Shown: positions 6,765-17,600, counted from the first letter of the stretch. The stretch is DNA of 64,000 nucleotides from Marinobacterium lacunae (GCF_000705555.1 NZ_JMQN01000013.1:186001-250000); one strand, 5' to 3'. The notes: generated by a model from the letters alone, not told the origin. Made by a program: numbers and translations.

Positions 6765-8113
6765 GCCACCACCTCGATGCCGTCGATGCGCTCCTTCGGC
6801 ACATTGGCGCGCGGCACAATGGCGCGCCGGAAACCATGCTTGGCCGCCTCGCGGATACGCTCCTGACCGTTGGGCACAGGCCGTATCTCGCCTGACAACC
6901 CGACCTCTCCAAACACCATCAGATCATGCCCAAGCGGACGGTCACGGAAACTCGAAACCACCGCCAGCAGAAGCGCCAGATCGGCACTGGTTTCCAGCAC
7001 TTTGACGCCGCCAACCACATTGACGAATACATCCTGATCGCCGGTCATCAAACCGCCATGCCGGTTCAATACCGCCAGCAACATCGCCAGCCTGTTGGCC
7101 TCCAGCCCGACCGCCACACGGCGCGGATTGGACAGATGAGATGTGTCCACCAGCGCCTGCAGCTCCACCAGCAGCGGGCGCGTACCCTCCCAGACCACCA
7201 TGACGACCGATCCGGCACTGGGCTCCTGCCCCCGGCTCAGAAAAATTGAACTGGGGTTTTTGACCTCTTTCAGACCGCTTTCCAGCATGGCGAAAACGCC
7301 CAGCTCGTTGACCGCACCAAAGCGGTTCTTATGGCTGCGCAGGGTGCGAAAACGGCTGTCCGAGGAGCCCTCAAGCTGCAGCGAACAGTCGATCATATGC
7401 TCGAGCACCTTGGGACCGGCCAAGGTGCCATCCTTGGTGACATGGCCGACCAGGAACAGCACCGTACCGGTCTGCTTGGCATAGCGAATGAGGAAAGCCG
7501 CACTCTCGCGCACCTGAGACACAGATCCTGGTGCCGACTGCACGTCGGAGACATGCATCACCTGAATCGAGTCGATTACCAGTATTTTCGGCTTGAGCTG
7601 ATCCGCAACATCGCAGATCGTCTCTACCGAGGTTTCCGACAGCATCTTCAACTGATCCGCTTTCAGCCCCAGACGGGCCGCGCGCATCGCCACCTGCTGC
7701 AACGACTCCTCACCAGTGACATAAAGCGCAGGCATCTGGGCCGCCAGATAACAGGTGGTCTGCAACAGCAGCGTACTCTTGCCGGCACCCGGGTGACCGC
7801 CGATCAGCACCGCCGACCCCGGCACCAGTCCGCCACCCAACACACGATCCAACTCACCGACACTGGTCGGTATACGCGGCATCTCTTCGAGGTTGACGTC
7901 GCTGAGGCTGACCAACCGGTCTTTACCGGCACCCCCTGCGTAGCCCTCGAACCGGGCACTGCGCACACCTGCCTGAGCGCCGCCCGCCGGGGCCTGCGCA
8001 ATGCGTACCTCGGTAATGGTGTTCCACGCCCGACAGGCGGTGCACTGTCCCTGCCACTTGCTATAGTCGGCGCCGCAGTCATTGCAGACGTAGGCGGTCT
8101 TTGCCTTGGCCAT
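6728..8113 (-). CDS. radA: DNA repair protein RadA
   Basis: RadA is a RecA-like ATPase that promotes branch migration in recombination repair. Seen: an N-terminal four-cysteine zinc finger (Cys10, Cys13, Cys24, Cys27), Walker A GGHPGAGKST near residue 105, the RadA-specific KNRFG motif, and a C-terminal Lon-like domain. Length (461 residues) is normal. I place the start at ATG 8113, with GGAG five bases upstream; the GTG two codons earlier overlaps that site. Its last ~38 bp are duplicated at 2008-2046, marking this 3' end as an apparent insertion site. Confidence 0.96.
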   Translation of the reverse strand: MAKAKTAYVCNDCGADYSKWQGQCTACRAWNTITEVRIAQAPAGGAQAGVRSARFEGYAGGAGKDRLVSLSDVNLEEMPRIPTSVGELDRVLGGGLVPGSAVLIGGHPGAGKSTLLLQTTCYLAAQMPALYVTGEESLQQVAMRAARLGLKADQLKMLSETSVETICDVADQLKPKILVIDSIQVMHVSDVQSAPGSVSQVRESAAFLIRYAKQTGTVLFLVGHVTKDGTLAGPKVLEHMIDCSLQLEGSSDSRFRTLRSHKNRFGAVNELGVFAMLESGLKEVKNPSSIFLSRGQEPSAGSVVMVVWEGTRPLLVELQALVDTSHLSNPRRVAVGLEANRLAMLLAVLNRHGGLMTGDQDVFVNVVGGVKVLETSADLALLLAVVSSFRDRPLGHDLMVFGEVGLSGEIRPVPNGQERIREAAKHGFRRAIVPRANVPKERIDGIEVVAVDKLSDALDAI

Positions 8114-8264
8114 ATCCACTCCTCTATCGATCCGCGAATTTTACCCAAATCCGCAGACAGAAACCCGCCACCTCGAAATTTTGCTGACTTTGGTCGTCTA
8201 CACCCGCTCGTAACCGATGCTAGACTCAGGCCTCTGAGAACAACAACGAGCACAGGACGTATTC

Positions 8265-9536
8265 ATGAAACTCGAGACACTCGCCGTACACGCCGGCTAC
8301 AGCCCCGACCCCACCACCAAGGCCGTCGCAGTTCCGGTATATCAGACCACCTCCTATGCGTTCGACGACGCCCAGCACGGTGCCGACCTGTTCGACCTGA
8401 AGGTGGCTGGCAACATCTATACCCGCATCATGAACCCCACCAATGATGTGTTGGAACAGCGTGTCGCAGCTATGGAGGGCGGCATCGCAGGTCTCGCGGT
8501 CGCTTCAGGCATGGCCGCCATCACCTATGCGATCCAGACCCTGTGCGAAGTGGGCGACAACATCATCTCCACCAGCGAGCTGTACGGCGGCACCTACAAC
8601 CTGTTTGCCCATACCCTGCCCCGACAGGGTATCGAGGTTCGTTTCGTCAACAAGGACGACTTCGCCAAGATGGAGTCGCTGATCGACTCGCGCACCAAAG
8701 CCGTCTTCTGTGAGACCGTTGGCAACCCCTCTGGTGGTATCATCGATATCGAGCAGGTCGCCGAGCTGGCCCACCGCCACGGCGTGCCGGTCATTGTGGA
8801 TAACACCGTGCCCAGCCCGGCACTGTGGCGCCCCATCGAGCAGGGCGCAGACATCGTCGTCATCTCAGCCACCAAATATGTCGGTGGACACGGCAACTCC
8901 GTCGGCGGCGTTATCGTCGACTCCGGAAAATTCCCCTGGGCCGAGCACAAGGATCGTTTCCCGCTCCTCAACGAGCCCGACCCCTCCTACCATGGCGTGG
9001 TCTACACCGAAGCCTTCGGGCCTGCGGCCTTTATTGGACGTGCGCGCGTCGTGCCGCTTCGAAACATGGGCGCTGCAATCTCGCCAATGAACGTTTTCCT
9101 GCTGCTTCAGGGTCTTGAGACGCTTCCATTGCGCATGGAACGTATCTGCGAGAACGCGCAGAAGATCGCCGAGTATCTGCAGAACCATCCGGCCGTGACC
9201 TGGGTAAAATACGCAGGTCTTGAGAGCCACAAAGATTATGCGCTGGCGAAGAAATACATGAACGGGAAGGCCTCCGGCATCCTGAGCTTCGGTCTGAAGA
9301 GCGGCCGCGAAGGCACTCGCCAGTTCTACGATGCCCTTGAGGTCTTTACCCGACTGGTGAATATCGGCGACTGCAAGTCTCTGGCCGCCATTCCCGCGGA
9401 AACGACCCATCGTCAGCTCAATGACGAGGAACTCAAGTCCGCGGGCGTCTCACCAGAGATGGTTAGACTGTCGATCGGTATCGAGCACATCGACGATCTG
9501 ATCGCCGACCTCGAACAGGCACTGGCCAAGGCGTAA
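8265..9536 (+). CDS. metY: O-acetylhomoserine sulfhydrylase (aminocarboxypropyltransferase)
   Basis: PLP enzyme of the Cys/Met metabolism family, 423 residues, making homocysteine from O-acetylhomoserine and sulfide in the cytosol. The PLP lysine is Lys204 in SATKYVGGHG. The extra segment between about residues 215 and 260 (FPLLNEPDPSYHG...) separates MetY-type enzymes from the shorter MetB/MetZ group. AGGAC lies a few bases before the ATG. It is divergent from radA, and the next two genes are a LysR regulator and a YeiH-family transporter, a family linked to sulfur compounds, so a small sulfur neighbourhood is possible. Confidence 0.92.
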   Translation: MKLETLAVHAGYSPDPTTKAVAVPVYQTTSYAFDDAQHGADLFDLKVAGNIYTRIMNPTNDVLEQRVAAMEGGIAGLAVASGMAAITYAIQTLCEVGDNIISTSELYGGTYNLFAHTLPRQGIEVRFVNKDDFAKMESLIDSRTKAVFCETVGNPSGGIIDIEQVAELAHRHGVPVIVDNTVPSPALWRPIEQGADIVVISATKYVGGHGNSVGGVIVDSGKFPWAEHKDRFPLLNEPDPSYHGVVYTEAFGPAAFIGRARVVPLRNMGAAISPMNVFLLLQGLETLPLRMERICENAQKIAEYLQNHPAVTWVKYAGLESHKDYALAKKYMNGKASGILSFGLKSGREGTRQFYDALEVFTRLVNIGDCKSLAAIPAETTHRQLNDEELKSAGVSPEMVRLSIGIEHIDDLIADLEQALAKA

Positions 9537-9537
9537 A

Positions 9538-10416
9538 TCACGCCTGACCTGCGTCGCCAACCGGTGCCAGGCAGTGTTCGATAAACCGCGTCAGCGCCGG
9601 TGTTTGCCGGCGTTGACGATGCTGCACCGTATAGAACCAGCGATGAATGCGCCTCTCAGGTGCCAACTCGACCAGCTCACCTGCATCGAGCGCACGGGCA
9701 ACAACCTGACGCGACAGGCAGCTGACACCAAGGCCTGCCAACAGTGCGCTGCGAATCGCCTCCGAGCTGCCCAACTCAAGTGCAATATTGACCTTGTCCA
9801 GCCGCGCCAGAAGCTGCTGCTCGACAACGCTACGCGTACCCGACCCCCGCTCACGCACGATCCACGGCAGTGCCGCCAACTGCTCATCCGTTACATCAGT
9901 GCGTGACCAGGCTGACTCCCGGGCCGCAACGATCAGCATCTCATCCTGACACCAGTGTTTGACGGTCAAATCCGGGTGTTGCACGCTGCCCTCGACCAAC
10001 CCCAGTTCCAGCTCACAGCGCGCCACCTGCTCGGCTATATCGCCGGTATTGGCGATGCTCACCTGAGTGCCGGATAACGCCGTCGGCATGCTGGCCAGCA
10101 AACGCGGCAGCAGGTAGTTGCCGATGGTGGTACTGGCACCGAGCTGAAGGTGGCCACCCTGCTCGAGAAACAACCGGCTCATCTGTTCGGACTGCGCCAA
10201 CAGCTGCCGCGCCTCGGGATAAAACAGCCGGCCATTACCGTTCAGTACCAGTTTGCGCCCCACTCGATCAAACAACTCGGCCCCCAGACGCTGTTCGAGT
10301 TCAGCCAGAGCGGCGCTGGTTGCGGATTGCGACAATGCAATCGCCTCGCCCGCCGCCGTGGTCGATCCCTGCTCCGCCACGGCCAGAAAAACCTGAACCT
10401 GTCGCAGTGAAATCAT
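9538..10416 (-). CDS. LysR-family transcriptional regulator (YeiE-like)
   Basis: The 292-residue protein has an N-terminal winged helix-turn-helix (residues 3-60, with SQSATSAALAELEQRLGAELFDRVGRK) and a periplasmic-binding-like effector domain after residue ~88. It is divergent from a YeiH-family transporter gene, the same pairing as yeiE-yeiH of enterobacteria, and would be expected to control it. A 15-bp palindrome just upstream of its own start is a candidate autoregulatory site. The stop converges on metY with one base between them. The effector is unknown. Confidence 0.85.
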   Translation of the reverse strand: MISLRQVQVFLAVAEQGSTTAAGEAIALSQSATSAALAELEQRLGAELFDRVGRKLVLNGNGRLFYPEARQLLAQSEQMSRLFLEQGGHLQLGASTTIGNYLLPRLLASMPTALSGTQVSIANTGDIAEQVARCELELGLVEGSVQHPDLTVKHWCQDEMLIVAARESAWSRTDVTDEQLAALPWIVRERGSGTRSVVEQQLLARLDKVNIALELGSSEAIRSALLAGLGVSCLSRQVVARALDAGELVELAPERRIHRWFYTVQHRQRRQTPALTRFIEHCLAPVGDAGQA

Positions 10417-10422
10417 AAAATC

Positions 10423-10437
10423 ACCTATTTTTTAGGT
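10423..10437. promoter_or_regulatory. Palindrome in the LysR-YeiH divergent region
   Basis: ACCTA-TTTTT-TAGGT is a perfect 5-bp inverted repeat with a 5-base centre, 6 bases upstream of the LysR start codon. LysR proteins bind interrupted dyads in such divergent regions and usually repress themselves there. Assignment as an operator is inference from position and symmetry. Confidence 0.4.
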
Positions 10438-10524
10438 TATTCATACTAATTCAATCCGTTTTTACGATTCAACCATATCCCCTAGACTGCGTGCCATATC
10501 CAGCCCATCCACGGAGAGCGAGAG

Positions 10525-11613
10525 ATGACAGTGCGCACCAACGCCTATCGCCTGCGACAGCCCAGCATATTGCGACACAAGGCTACTCGTAGTGCAGTCT
10601 CGCTCATACCAGGCCTGATCCTCTGTGCCGCGGTTGCCTTGGGTGCACAGCAACTGGGTACCTTGGCACTGTTTACCACGCTCGGTCCGCTGACGTTGGC
10701 GATGCTGATTGGCCTGATTATTGGCCAGCGGCTGCCAGCCCGACTTAGTAGCCAGACCAGCAGCGGCACCCAACTGGCCCGAACCCGTTTACTGCGTTTG
10801 GGTATCGTGCTCTATGGACTGCGCATCAGCCCCCAGGATCTGATACATGTTGGCGGTAGCGCGTTACTGATCGATGCAGTGGTCGTAACGGGTATCTTTT
10901 TATTAGCAGGCTGGGTTGGTACGCGGCTACTAAAGCTCGAACTGCGTACCGCCTTGCTGGTCGGCGCCGGAAGCGCTGTTTGTGGCGCAGCCGCGATTCT
11001 GGCAATTGCACCGGCCTTGCGCGCCAAGGCAAGCGACATCCCGGTCGCCATCGCAACCGTTGTGTTGTTCGGCACTGCTGCGATGCTGCTATACCCTTGG
11101 CTGTGGACATTGCCAACGATTCAGCACCTGTTCGGTGGTGCTGACATCGCGTTCGGTCACTATCTCGGTGCCACCGTCCATGAGGTCGCCCAGGTTGCCG
11201 CCGCTGCCAACGCACTGAACCCGGAAGCCGGCCAAGCCGCCGTCATCACCAAGCTCATTCGTGTCATGCTTCTCGTCCCGCTTATATTGGTGGTATCCGC
11301 CTATTTCGGCCGACAGGAGACTGGCGCGGACGGTGCAGGCAAAGTCAGCGTCAAGCTACCCTGGTTTGCACTGGCGTTTATGGTGATGCCGCTGCTCAAT
11401 GCCAGTGGACTGCTGAGCCGGGACGTTTTGGAACAGATTCAGCAGCTGGACACGCTGCTACTGGCTATGGCGATGGCCGCGCTGGGTCTCGAAACCCGCT
11501 TTTCCACATTGAAAAACAGCGGCCTGAGGCCGCTGCTTTTAGGAGCCCTGCTGTTCGTGGTGTTGGTCACGGCAGGGATGGCGCTGACGCTGGTTGTCGG
11601 CGTATCAGGATGA
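10525..11613 (+). CDS. YeiH/UPF0324-family membrane transporter (putative sulfate/sulfur-compound exporter)
   Basis: The 362-residue protein has about ten membrane segments and the conserved family features: GLIIGQRLP early, the RLGIVLYGLRIS stretch, the GAGSAVCGAAAI re-entrant-like segment, and HEVAQVAAAA near the middle. The N-terminal ~25 residues are basic and cytosolic. Function in the family is not firmly proven; annotations range from sulfate exporter to uncharacterised. Its 3' end overlaps the convergent carbonic anhydrase gene by 9 bp. The divergent LysR gene is its likely regulator. Confidence 0.85.
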   Translation: MTVRTNAYRLRQPSILRHKATRSAVSLIPGLILCAAVALGAQQLGTLALFTTLGPLTLAMLIGLIIGQRLPARLSSQTSSGTQLARTRLLRLGIVLYGLRISPQDLIHVGGSALLIDAVVVTGIFLLAGWVGTRLLKLELRTALLVGAGSAVCGAAAILAIAPALRAKASDIPVAIATVVLFGTAAMLLYPWLWTLPTIQHLFGGADIAFGHYLGATVHEVAQVAAAANALNPEAGQAAVITKLIRVMLLVPLILVVSAYFGRQETGADGAGKVSVKLPWFALAFMVMPLLNASGLLSRDVLEQIQQLDTLLLAMAMAALGLETRFSTLKNSGLRPLLLGALLFVVLVTAGMALTLVVGVSG

Positions 11614-12264
11614 CACCAGACACTCGACACGTGCCACCGCACTGTCGAGCTGGCTCTCCAGTTCTTCCCGACCGCCGACGCAGAAATCCAGATCGGTAAC
11701 CTGGCCGTTGGTCAGGCTGTACACCCATCCATGCACGGTCAGATCCTGACCACGATCCCAGGCATCCTGAACGATTGTGGTATTGCACACGTTATGGGCC
11801 TGCTCGATTACATTGAGTTCGCACAGACGGTCGTTCTGCTCAGCCGTGTCCTCCCATGGACCAACCAGATCGCGATACTGAATATACACATCGCGGATAT
11901 GGCTTAGCCAGTTGTCGATCAAGCCATGACGCGTACTGTCCATCGCCGCACGCACCCCACCACAGCCGTAATGACCGACGACCATGATGTGTTTGACCTT
12001 GAGCACCTCGACCGCGAACTGGAGCACCGACAGGCAGTTCATGTCCGAATGCACCACCAGGTTGGACACGTTACGGTGAACGAATAGCTCACCCGGCAGC
12101 AGATCGACGATCTGGTTAGCGGGCACACGGCTGTCGGAGCAACCGATCCAGAGGTAATCCGGCGCCTGCTGCGAGGCAAGCGTCGAGAAAAATTCCGGGT
12201 CCTGTTCTGTAATCCGTTCGGACCAGCTGCGGTTCTTCTCAAACAGATCGTGTAGCCTGTTCAT
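11605..12264 (-). CDS. can: Beta-class carbonic anhydrase
   Basis: Cytosolic zinc enzyme interconverting CO2 and bicarbonate. The zinc ligands Cys42, His98 and Cys101 and the catalytic Asp44-Arg46 dyad are all present, at the same positions I recall for E. coli Can (CSDSRVPANQ and VVGHYGCGG). Length 219 residues is normal. It overlaps the convergent YeiH-family gene by 9 bp and lies downstream of hemE on the same strand, separated by a strong hairpin. Confidence 0.95.
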   Translation of the reverse strand: MNRLHDLFEKNRSWSERITEQDPEFFSTLASQQAPDYLWIGCSDSRVPANQIVDLLPGELFVHRNVSNLVVHSDMNCLSVLQFAVEVLKVKHIMVVGHYGCGGVRAAMDSTRHGLIDNWLSHIRDVYIQYRDLVGPWEDTAEQNDRLCELNVIEQAHNVCNTTIVQDAWDRGQDLTVHGWVYSLTNGQVTDLDFCVGGREELESQLDSAVARVECLVSS

Positions 12265-12297
12265 AATTATTCCGTTGGGTCTAGAGATGGCTGATCA

Positions 12298-12319
12298 GGC
12301 CCGACACGGGTGTCGGGCC
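12298..12319 (-). terminator. Hairpin between hemE and can
   Basis: A 9-bp perfect stem (GGCCCGACA / TGTCGGGCC) with a 4-base loop lies 35 bp after the hemE stop. On the minus strand it is followed by a mixed sequence rather than a U-run, so it may be a weak terminator or a structure that stabilises the hemE transcript end. Confidence 0.5.
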
Positions 12320-12353
12320 CTGTCCAAGTGTGACGTAAAACCGGTTATCGGGT

Positions 12354-13418
12354 TCAGTCGTGATAGGCAACACTGAGTTCGTGTACCGCATCGACGAACA
12401 CCCCGGCACTCTCCGGATCCACAAACTGATGGATACCATGTCCGAGGTTGAATACATGCCCGTTGCCCGGTCCGAAGCTCTCCAGGATTGCCGCAACTTC
12501 GCTGCGGATACGTCCGGCCGGTGCGTACAGAACGCTCGGATCCATGTTGCCCTGCAAAGCCACGCGATCACCGACGCGACGACGCGCCTCGCCAATATCG
12601 GTGGTCCAATCCAGGCCCAATGCGTCGGCACCGGTATCGGCCATCGACTCCAGCCACTGGCCACCGTTCTTGGTGAACAGAATCGCCGGCACACGGCGAC
12701 CTTCGTTCTCACGAATCAGACCTTCCACGATCCGTTTCATGTACGCCAGCGAAAACTCCCGGTACATAGGACCGCTCAGAGCGCCACCCCAGGTATCGAA
12801 GATCTGCACCGCCTGTGCACCGGCGAGGATCTGCTCATTCAGGTACAAGGTCACCGCATCGGCCAGTTTACCCAGCAGCGCGTGCATCACCTCGGGGCGC
12901 GCGTACATCATCTCTTTGATGTGACGGAAATCCTTGCTGGACCCACCCTCGACCATATAGGTTGCCAACGTCCAGGGGCTGCCCGAAAAGCCGATCAACG
13001 GCACACGACCGGCCAGCGCCGAGCGGATCTCCCGCACGGCAGCGATGACATAATCGAGGTCCCGCTTGATATCCGGAACCGGCAAGGCGTCGACATCCTC
13101 GGCGGTGCGCAGGATCTTCTTGAATCGCGGACCTTCCCCAGCTTCAAAGTAGAGACCAAGCCCCATCGCATCGGGAATCGTGAGAATATCGGAGAATAGA
13201 ATCGCCGCATCGAGATCGTATCGCTCCAGAGGTTGCAGCGTGACCTCACAGGCCAGTTTCGGGTTCTTGCATAAACTCATGAAATCGCCGGCCTGAGCGC
13301 GTGTTTCGCGGTACTCGGGCAGGTAACGCCCAGCCTGACGCATCATCCAGACCGGTGTGCAATCAACCGGTTCACGCAGCAACGCGCGCAGAAAGCGGTC
13401 GTTCTTCAGCTCAGCCAT
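12354..13418 (-). CDS. hemE: Uroporphyrinogen decarboxylase
   Basis: Removes the four acetate carboxyls of uroporphyrinogen III to give coproporphyrinogen III in haem synthesis. The N-terminus [14 protein letters not shown] and the signature [15 protein letters not shown] are diagnostic; [15 protein letters not shown] and [13 protein letters not shown] follow. I use ATG 13418 because it matches the family start; the frame is open four codons further from a GTG at 13430. About 354 residues, full length. In Pseudomonas, as I recall, hemE is next to gltD; here about 20 kb separates them. Confidence 0.96.
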   Translation of the reverse strand: MAELKNDRFLRALLREPVDCTPVWMMRQAGRYLPEYRETRAQAGDFMSLCKNPKLACEVTLQPLERYDLDAAILFSDILTIPDAMGLGLYFEAGEGPRFKKILRTAEDVDALPVPDIKRDLDYVIAAVREIRSALAGRVPLIGFSGSPWTLATYMVEGGSSKDFRHIKEMMYARPEVMHALLGKLADAVTLYLNEQILAGAQAVQIFDTWGGALSGPMYREFSLAYMKRIVEGLIRENEGRRVPAILFTKNGGQWLESMADTGADALGLDWTTDIGEARRRVGDRVALQGNMDPSVLYAPAGRIRSEVAAILESFGPGNGHVFNLGHGIHQFVDPESAGVFVDAVHELSVAYHD

Positions 13419-13697
13419 CTTTTCACTCACCCATGATCAATTCAAAGCCGGCCCATTCTAGCGATTTCCGTCTGTAAATTCTTCGTCAATCGCGCCTGAT
13501 ACGATCCCCGTCAACTTGAACACCGATCGACAGGACCTTGTAATCAATATTTTGACGTCGAAATTTCTCTACCTACGAAAGCCAATCAAGTGAAACGTCG
13601 GTGCCACGTCCTTAACCGTCAGACCTGAACACTGGATCAACATTAGTAAACCTTGTGGTAAAATCGCCCTCAGGTTTACAAACGATCGGTCCGCACC

Positions 13698-14462
13698 ATG
13701 CGAAAAGAGACCAGTGTCATCTCCCTGCCCAGCCGCGCCGACCAGCATGATCACGGTTATCATCAGCTGGTGTTCGGCCTTGAGGGCGATACCGAATTCG
13801 ATCTGGCCGGTTACTGCCGCCCGGTCAATTTCGGCTGGGGCTGCCTGATGCCATCCGCGACCGGTCATGCCTTCCACGGTCTCGGCGACAACCGCATTGT
13901 CGTCGTCAATCTGCCCACCGAGGGTGAAGACCGACAGCTACAACAGCGTATCGAGCAACTCTTTCGACGCCCCGACTATTTCAACTGCGCGCCCCAGATG
14001 CAGTTACTGCTCAACGCCCTGAGCCGGGAGATGCAGCAAAACCCCAACGACACTCTGCTACAGGACGCCTGCGCCAGCACACTGGTCTGCGCTTTGCAGC
14101 GTCAACTGGAGCATCAGCGCAGCACGCCTCGCCATATGGGTCGCTTGAACATGGACCTGATCGACGCCTATATCGCCGCGCACATGGAACGACGCATTAC
14201 TGTCTCGGAGCTTGCTGGCAACGCATGCCTGAGCGATAGCCAGTTTTTCGCCCTGTTCCGTGATCAGACAGGGCTGACTCCGCAGCAGTATGTGACCGAG
14301 CGCAGGTTGCACGCAGCAGCAACGGCGCTCACTCACTCGGACATGAGTATTTCTGAGCTGGCCGTGCGCTTCGGATTTGCCAACCAAAGCAACCTGACCC
14401 GCGCCTTTACTCGCCGCTTCGGCACCTCGCCAGCCCGTTACCGCCGCACACATCAGAACTGA
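13698..14462 (+). CDS. AraC-family regulator of proline utilisation (PruR-like)
   Basis: The 254-residue regulator has an N-terminal cupin-like sensor (HDHGYHQLVFGLEG at residues ~17-30) and a C-terminal AraC DNA-binding domain (about 150-254) with LAGNACLSDSQFFALF and LAVRFGFANQSNLTRAFTRRFG. It lies directly upstream of putA on the same strand, and this PutA lacks the usual ribbon-helix-helix repressor domain. In Pseudomonas an AraC regulator, PruR, activates putA and putP. Position and family make the same job likely; I do not assign the symbol because sequence alone does not prove orthology. The 279 bp before it, back to hemE, contain no gene. Confidence 0.8.
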   Translation: MRKETSVISLPSRADQHDHGYHQLVFGLEGDTEFDLAGYCRPVNFGWGCLMPSATGHAFHGLGDNRIVVVNLPTEGEDRQLQQRIEQLFRRPDYFNCAPQMQLLLNALSREMQQNPNDTLLQDACASTLVCALQRQLEHQRSTPRHMGRLNMDLIDAYIAAHMERRITVSELAGNACLSDSQFFALFRDQTGLTPQQYVTERRLHAAATALTHSDMSISELAVRFGFANQSNLTRAFTRRFGTSPARYRRTHQN

Positions 14463-14574
14463 TTGACCAGTTTCTGGACTCAATTCCGGAGAACGGGACA
14501 AATTTTCCGTAGCTCAGGAAAAGACCCGACACAACATCCTTCCTTACCCTGCATGTATGTTAGGCCGGGTCTAC

Positions 14575-14607
14575 AGTACATAGAACTCGTTGCAGTACAC
14601 AGAATCG
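14575..14607 (+). promoter_or_regulatory. Direct repeat upstream of putA, candidate AraC-type operator
   Basis: AGTACATAGAACTCG (14575-14589) and AGTACACAGAATCG (14594-14607) form a tandem pair with a 19-base period, ending 55 bases before the putA start. AraC activators bind such tandem half-sites next to promoters. No other function for the pair is evident. The link to the adjacent AraC gene is inferred. Confidence 0.45.
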
Positions 14608-14662
14608 ATACTCGTACCGAGCGCGACTGACCGGCCGGTGCGTACCATGTCAGGAGTTCTCT

Positions 14663-17600
14663 ATGTTCAAGGCGATCGATACGCTCGAGCCTGGCTACAT
14701 TCGGCAGCCAATGGACCTGCTCTGGCAACAGATATCCCCGCTTTACGCCGCAGACGAAGATCAGGTGCTGCGTGAACTGATGCCACTGGCAGAACCTCAC
14801 GGCGACGAACTCACCAGCATAGAAGCCCGCGCCACCCGCCTGATCGAGCAGGTCAGGGCAGATGACGGCGCCATCCATATGATTGACGCGCTGTTGCTGG
14901 AATACAGTCTGGATACCCGCGAGGGCATACTGCTGATGTGCCTGGCCGAAGCGTTGATGCGCATTCCCGACACCGACACCGCTGACGCCCTGATCCGGGA
15001 CAAGCTCAGCATTGCAGACTGGAAGCGCCACCTGAGCCAGTCCGAGTCCCTTCTGGTGAACGCCTCCACCTGGGGGTTGCTGCTCACCGGCAAGGTGGTC
15101 ACCCTTGATGAACGCGAAGACGGCACACCCTCCGGCGTTATTAATCGCCTGGTCAACCGCCTGTCCGAACCGGTGATCCGCAAGGTCATGCAGCAGGCGA
15201 TGAAGATCATGGGCCACCAGTTTGTACTGGGGCGCGATATGCCCGAGGCCACCAAGCGCGGTCGGGAATATCGTGAGCGAGGATATACCTACTCATTCGA
15301 TATGCTCGGTGAAGCGGCCCTCACTGCGGCGGACGCTACCAAGTACTATACCGATTACACCCGCGCTATCGATCATGTCGGCAATCTGCCTGATATCGGC
15401 AGCTCACCACGCCCCAGCGTCTCAATCAAACTCTCGGCTCTGCACCCGCGTTACGAGGTACTGCAGGAGGCCCGAGTGATGGAGGAGCTCGCCGAGCGTG
15501 TATTCCTGCTAATACGCCGAGCCCGCCCGCTCAATGTGGCGCTGACCATCGATGCCGAAGAGGCCGATCGTCTGGAGCTTTCGCTTAAGTTGTTCGAAAA
15601 GCTCTATCGCAGCCAGGAAACCCTCGGCTGGGACGGATTGGGCCTGGTCGTACAGGCCTACTCGAAACGCGCCCTGCCGGTTCTCACCTGGCTGGCGGCG
15701 CTGTCACTGGATGTGGGCGATCGTATCCCCGTGCGACTGGTCAAGGGCGCGTACTGGGACAGTGAGATCAAGGTGTGTCAGCAACGGGGACTCTCAGGTT
15801 ACCCTGTCTATACCCGCAAGGAAGCCACCGATGTCGCCTACCTTGCCTGCGCTCGTTTCCTGCTGGGTGAACATATCCGCGGCCTGATTTGGCCGCAATT
15901 CGCCAGCCATAATGCCCATACCGTCGCGTCGATCATGACGCTGGCGAAACACGCGGACTTCGAGTTTCAGCGCTTGCATGGCATGGGCGATGCGCTCTAC
16001 GATCAAGTGCTCGACACCGCCGGTGTTACGGTGCGCATCTATGCCCCTGTGGGTAACCACAAGGATTTGCTGCCCTATCTGGTTCGACGCCTGCTCGAGA
16101 ACGGTGCCAACTCATCTTTCGTGCATCGTCTGGTCGATCAACGCTGTCCAATCAGCGACCTGATTCAGCATCCCTGGCAGGTACTTCATAGCCGCGACAC
16201 CCTTCACAATCCCAACATACCGCTGCCCGAAGCGATCTTTGGTGCGGAGCGCAACGCCTCCAAGGGCCCCAACATTCTGATCGAAAGCCAGTGGCTGCCG
16301 TTTTCCGAAAAGGTTGGTGAATGTCTAGAACAATGCTGGCAAGCCGACCCCATTATCGATGGCCGCGCGACGCCAGGCCAGGCGCTTCACAGCGATGTTC
16401 GCTCACCTGCCAATCGCGACATTCTGGTTGGACAGGTCACTTACGCCGATCATGCACAGACTATCGCGGCAATCGATGCCGCCGAACGCTTCCTCCCGGT
16501 GTGGCAAAGCACATCCGTCACCGAACGCACCGCGCCCCTGCGTCGCCTTGCCGACTTACTTGAGCAGCATATGGAAGAGCTGGTGGCACTGTGCCATCAG
16601 GAAGCCGGCAAGACGATTCAGGACAGTATCGACGAAGTACGCGAAGCTGTGGATTTCTGCCGCTACTATCCAGCCCGCGCCGAAGCGCTCTACGAAGAGC
16701 ACCTTGAACTCGGCACGCTCTCAGGCGACACAGCCCATTGGCAGCGGCAGGGACGCGGCATATTCGTCTGCATCAGCCCATGGAACTTCCCGCTTGCCAT
16801 CTTCCTCGGCCAGATCAGCGCGGCGCTGGTCACCGGTAACTGCGTTATCGCCAAGCCCGCCGAACAGACCAGCCTGATTGCCGCCCGCGCCATCGAGCTG
16901 ATGCTGCAAGCCGGTATTCCAGGCGGCGCTATCCAGTTCCTGCCAGGCGAGGGTACCACGGTCGGCGCGGCCCTGACCTCGGATCCGCGTATTGCAGGCG
17001 TTGCGTTTACCGGCTCGACCGAAACCGCCCAGCGTATCAACCGCTCGCTGAGCCGACGCGAGTGTGAACCCGCCACCCTGATCGCCGAGACCGGCGGACA
17101 AAATGCCATGATCGTCGACTCGACCGCGCTGCCCGAACAGGTGGTCAAGGATGCCGTGCTGTCCGGGTTTGCCTCGGCTGGCCAACGCTGCTCCGCGCTA
17201 CGCGTGCTCTGCGTACAGAACGATATTGCCGATCGCATCATTGAACTGCTCAAGGGCGCCATGGCAGAGCTGACACTGGGTGATCCGGCGCTACTGAGCA
17301 CCGATATCGGGCCAGTCATTGATGAACAGGCTCAGTCGAGTCTGCTTGAACATATTGCGCGCATGAAAGAGCACGCCAAGGTGCTGGCACAGACGCCAAT
17401 GTCCGGCTGTACAAAGCGCGGCATGTACGTGCCACCGACGGCAATCGAGATCAGCCGTATCGATCAGATTGGCCGTGAGCAGTTCGGTCCCATTATCCAT
17501 GTACTGCGCTACAGCGCGCGCCACCTGGATCAACTGATCGACCAGATCAATGCAGCCGGGTATGGCCTGACTCTGGGCATTCACAGCCGCAACGAACGCA

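Noticed and set aside
8114-8264. SAM or other riboswitch before metY
   Set aside because: The gap is only 151 bp and I see no conserved SAM-riboswitch helices or terminator.
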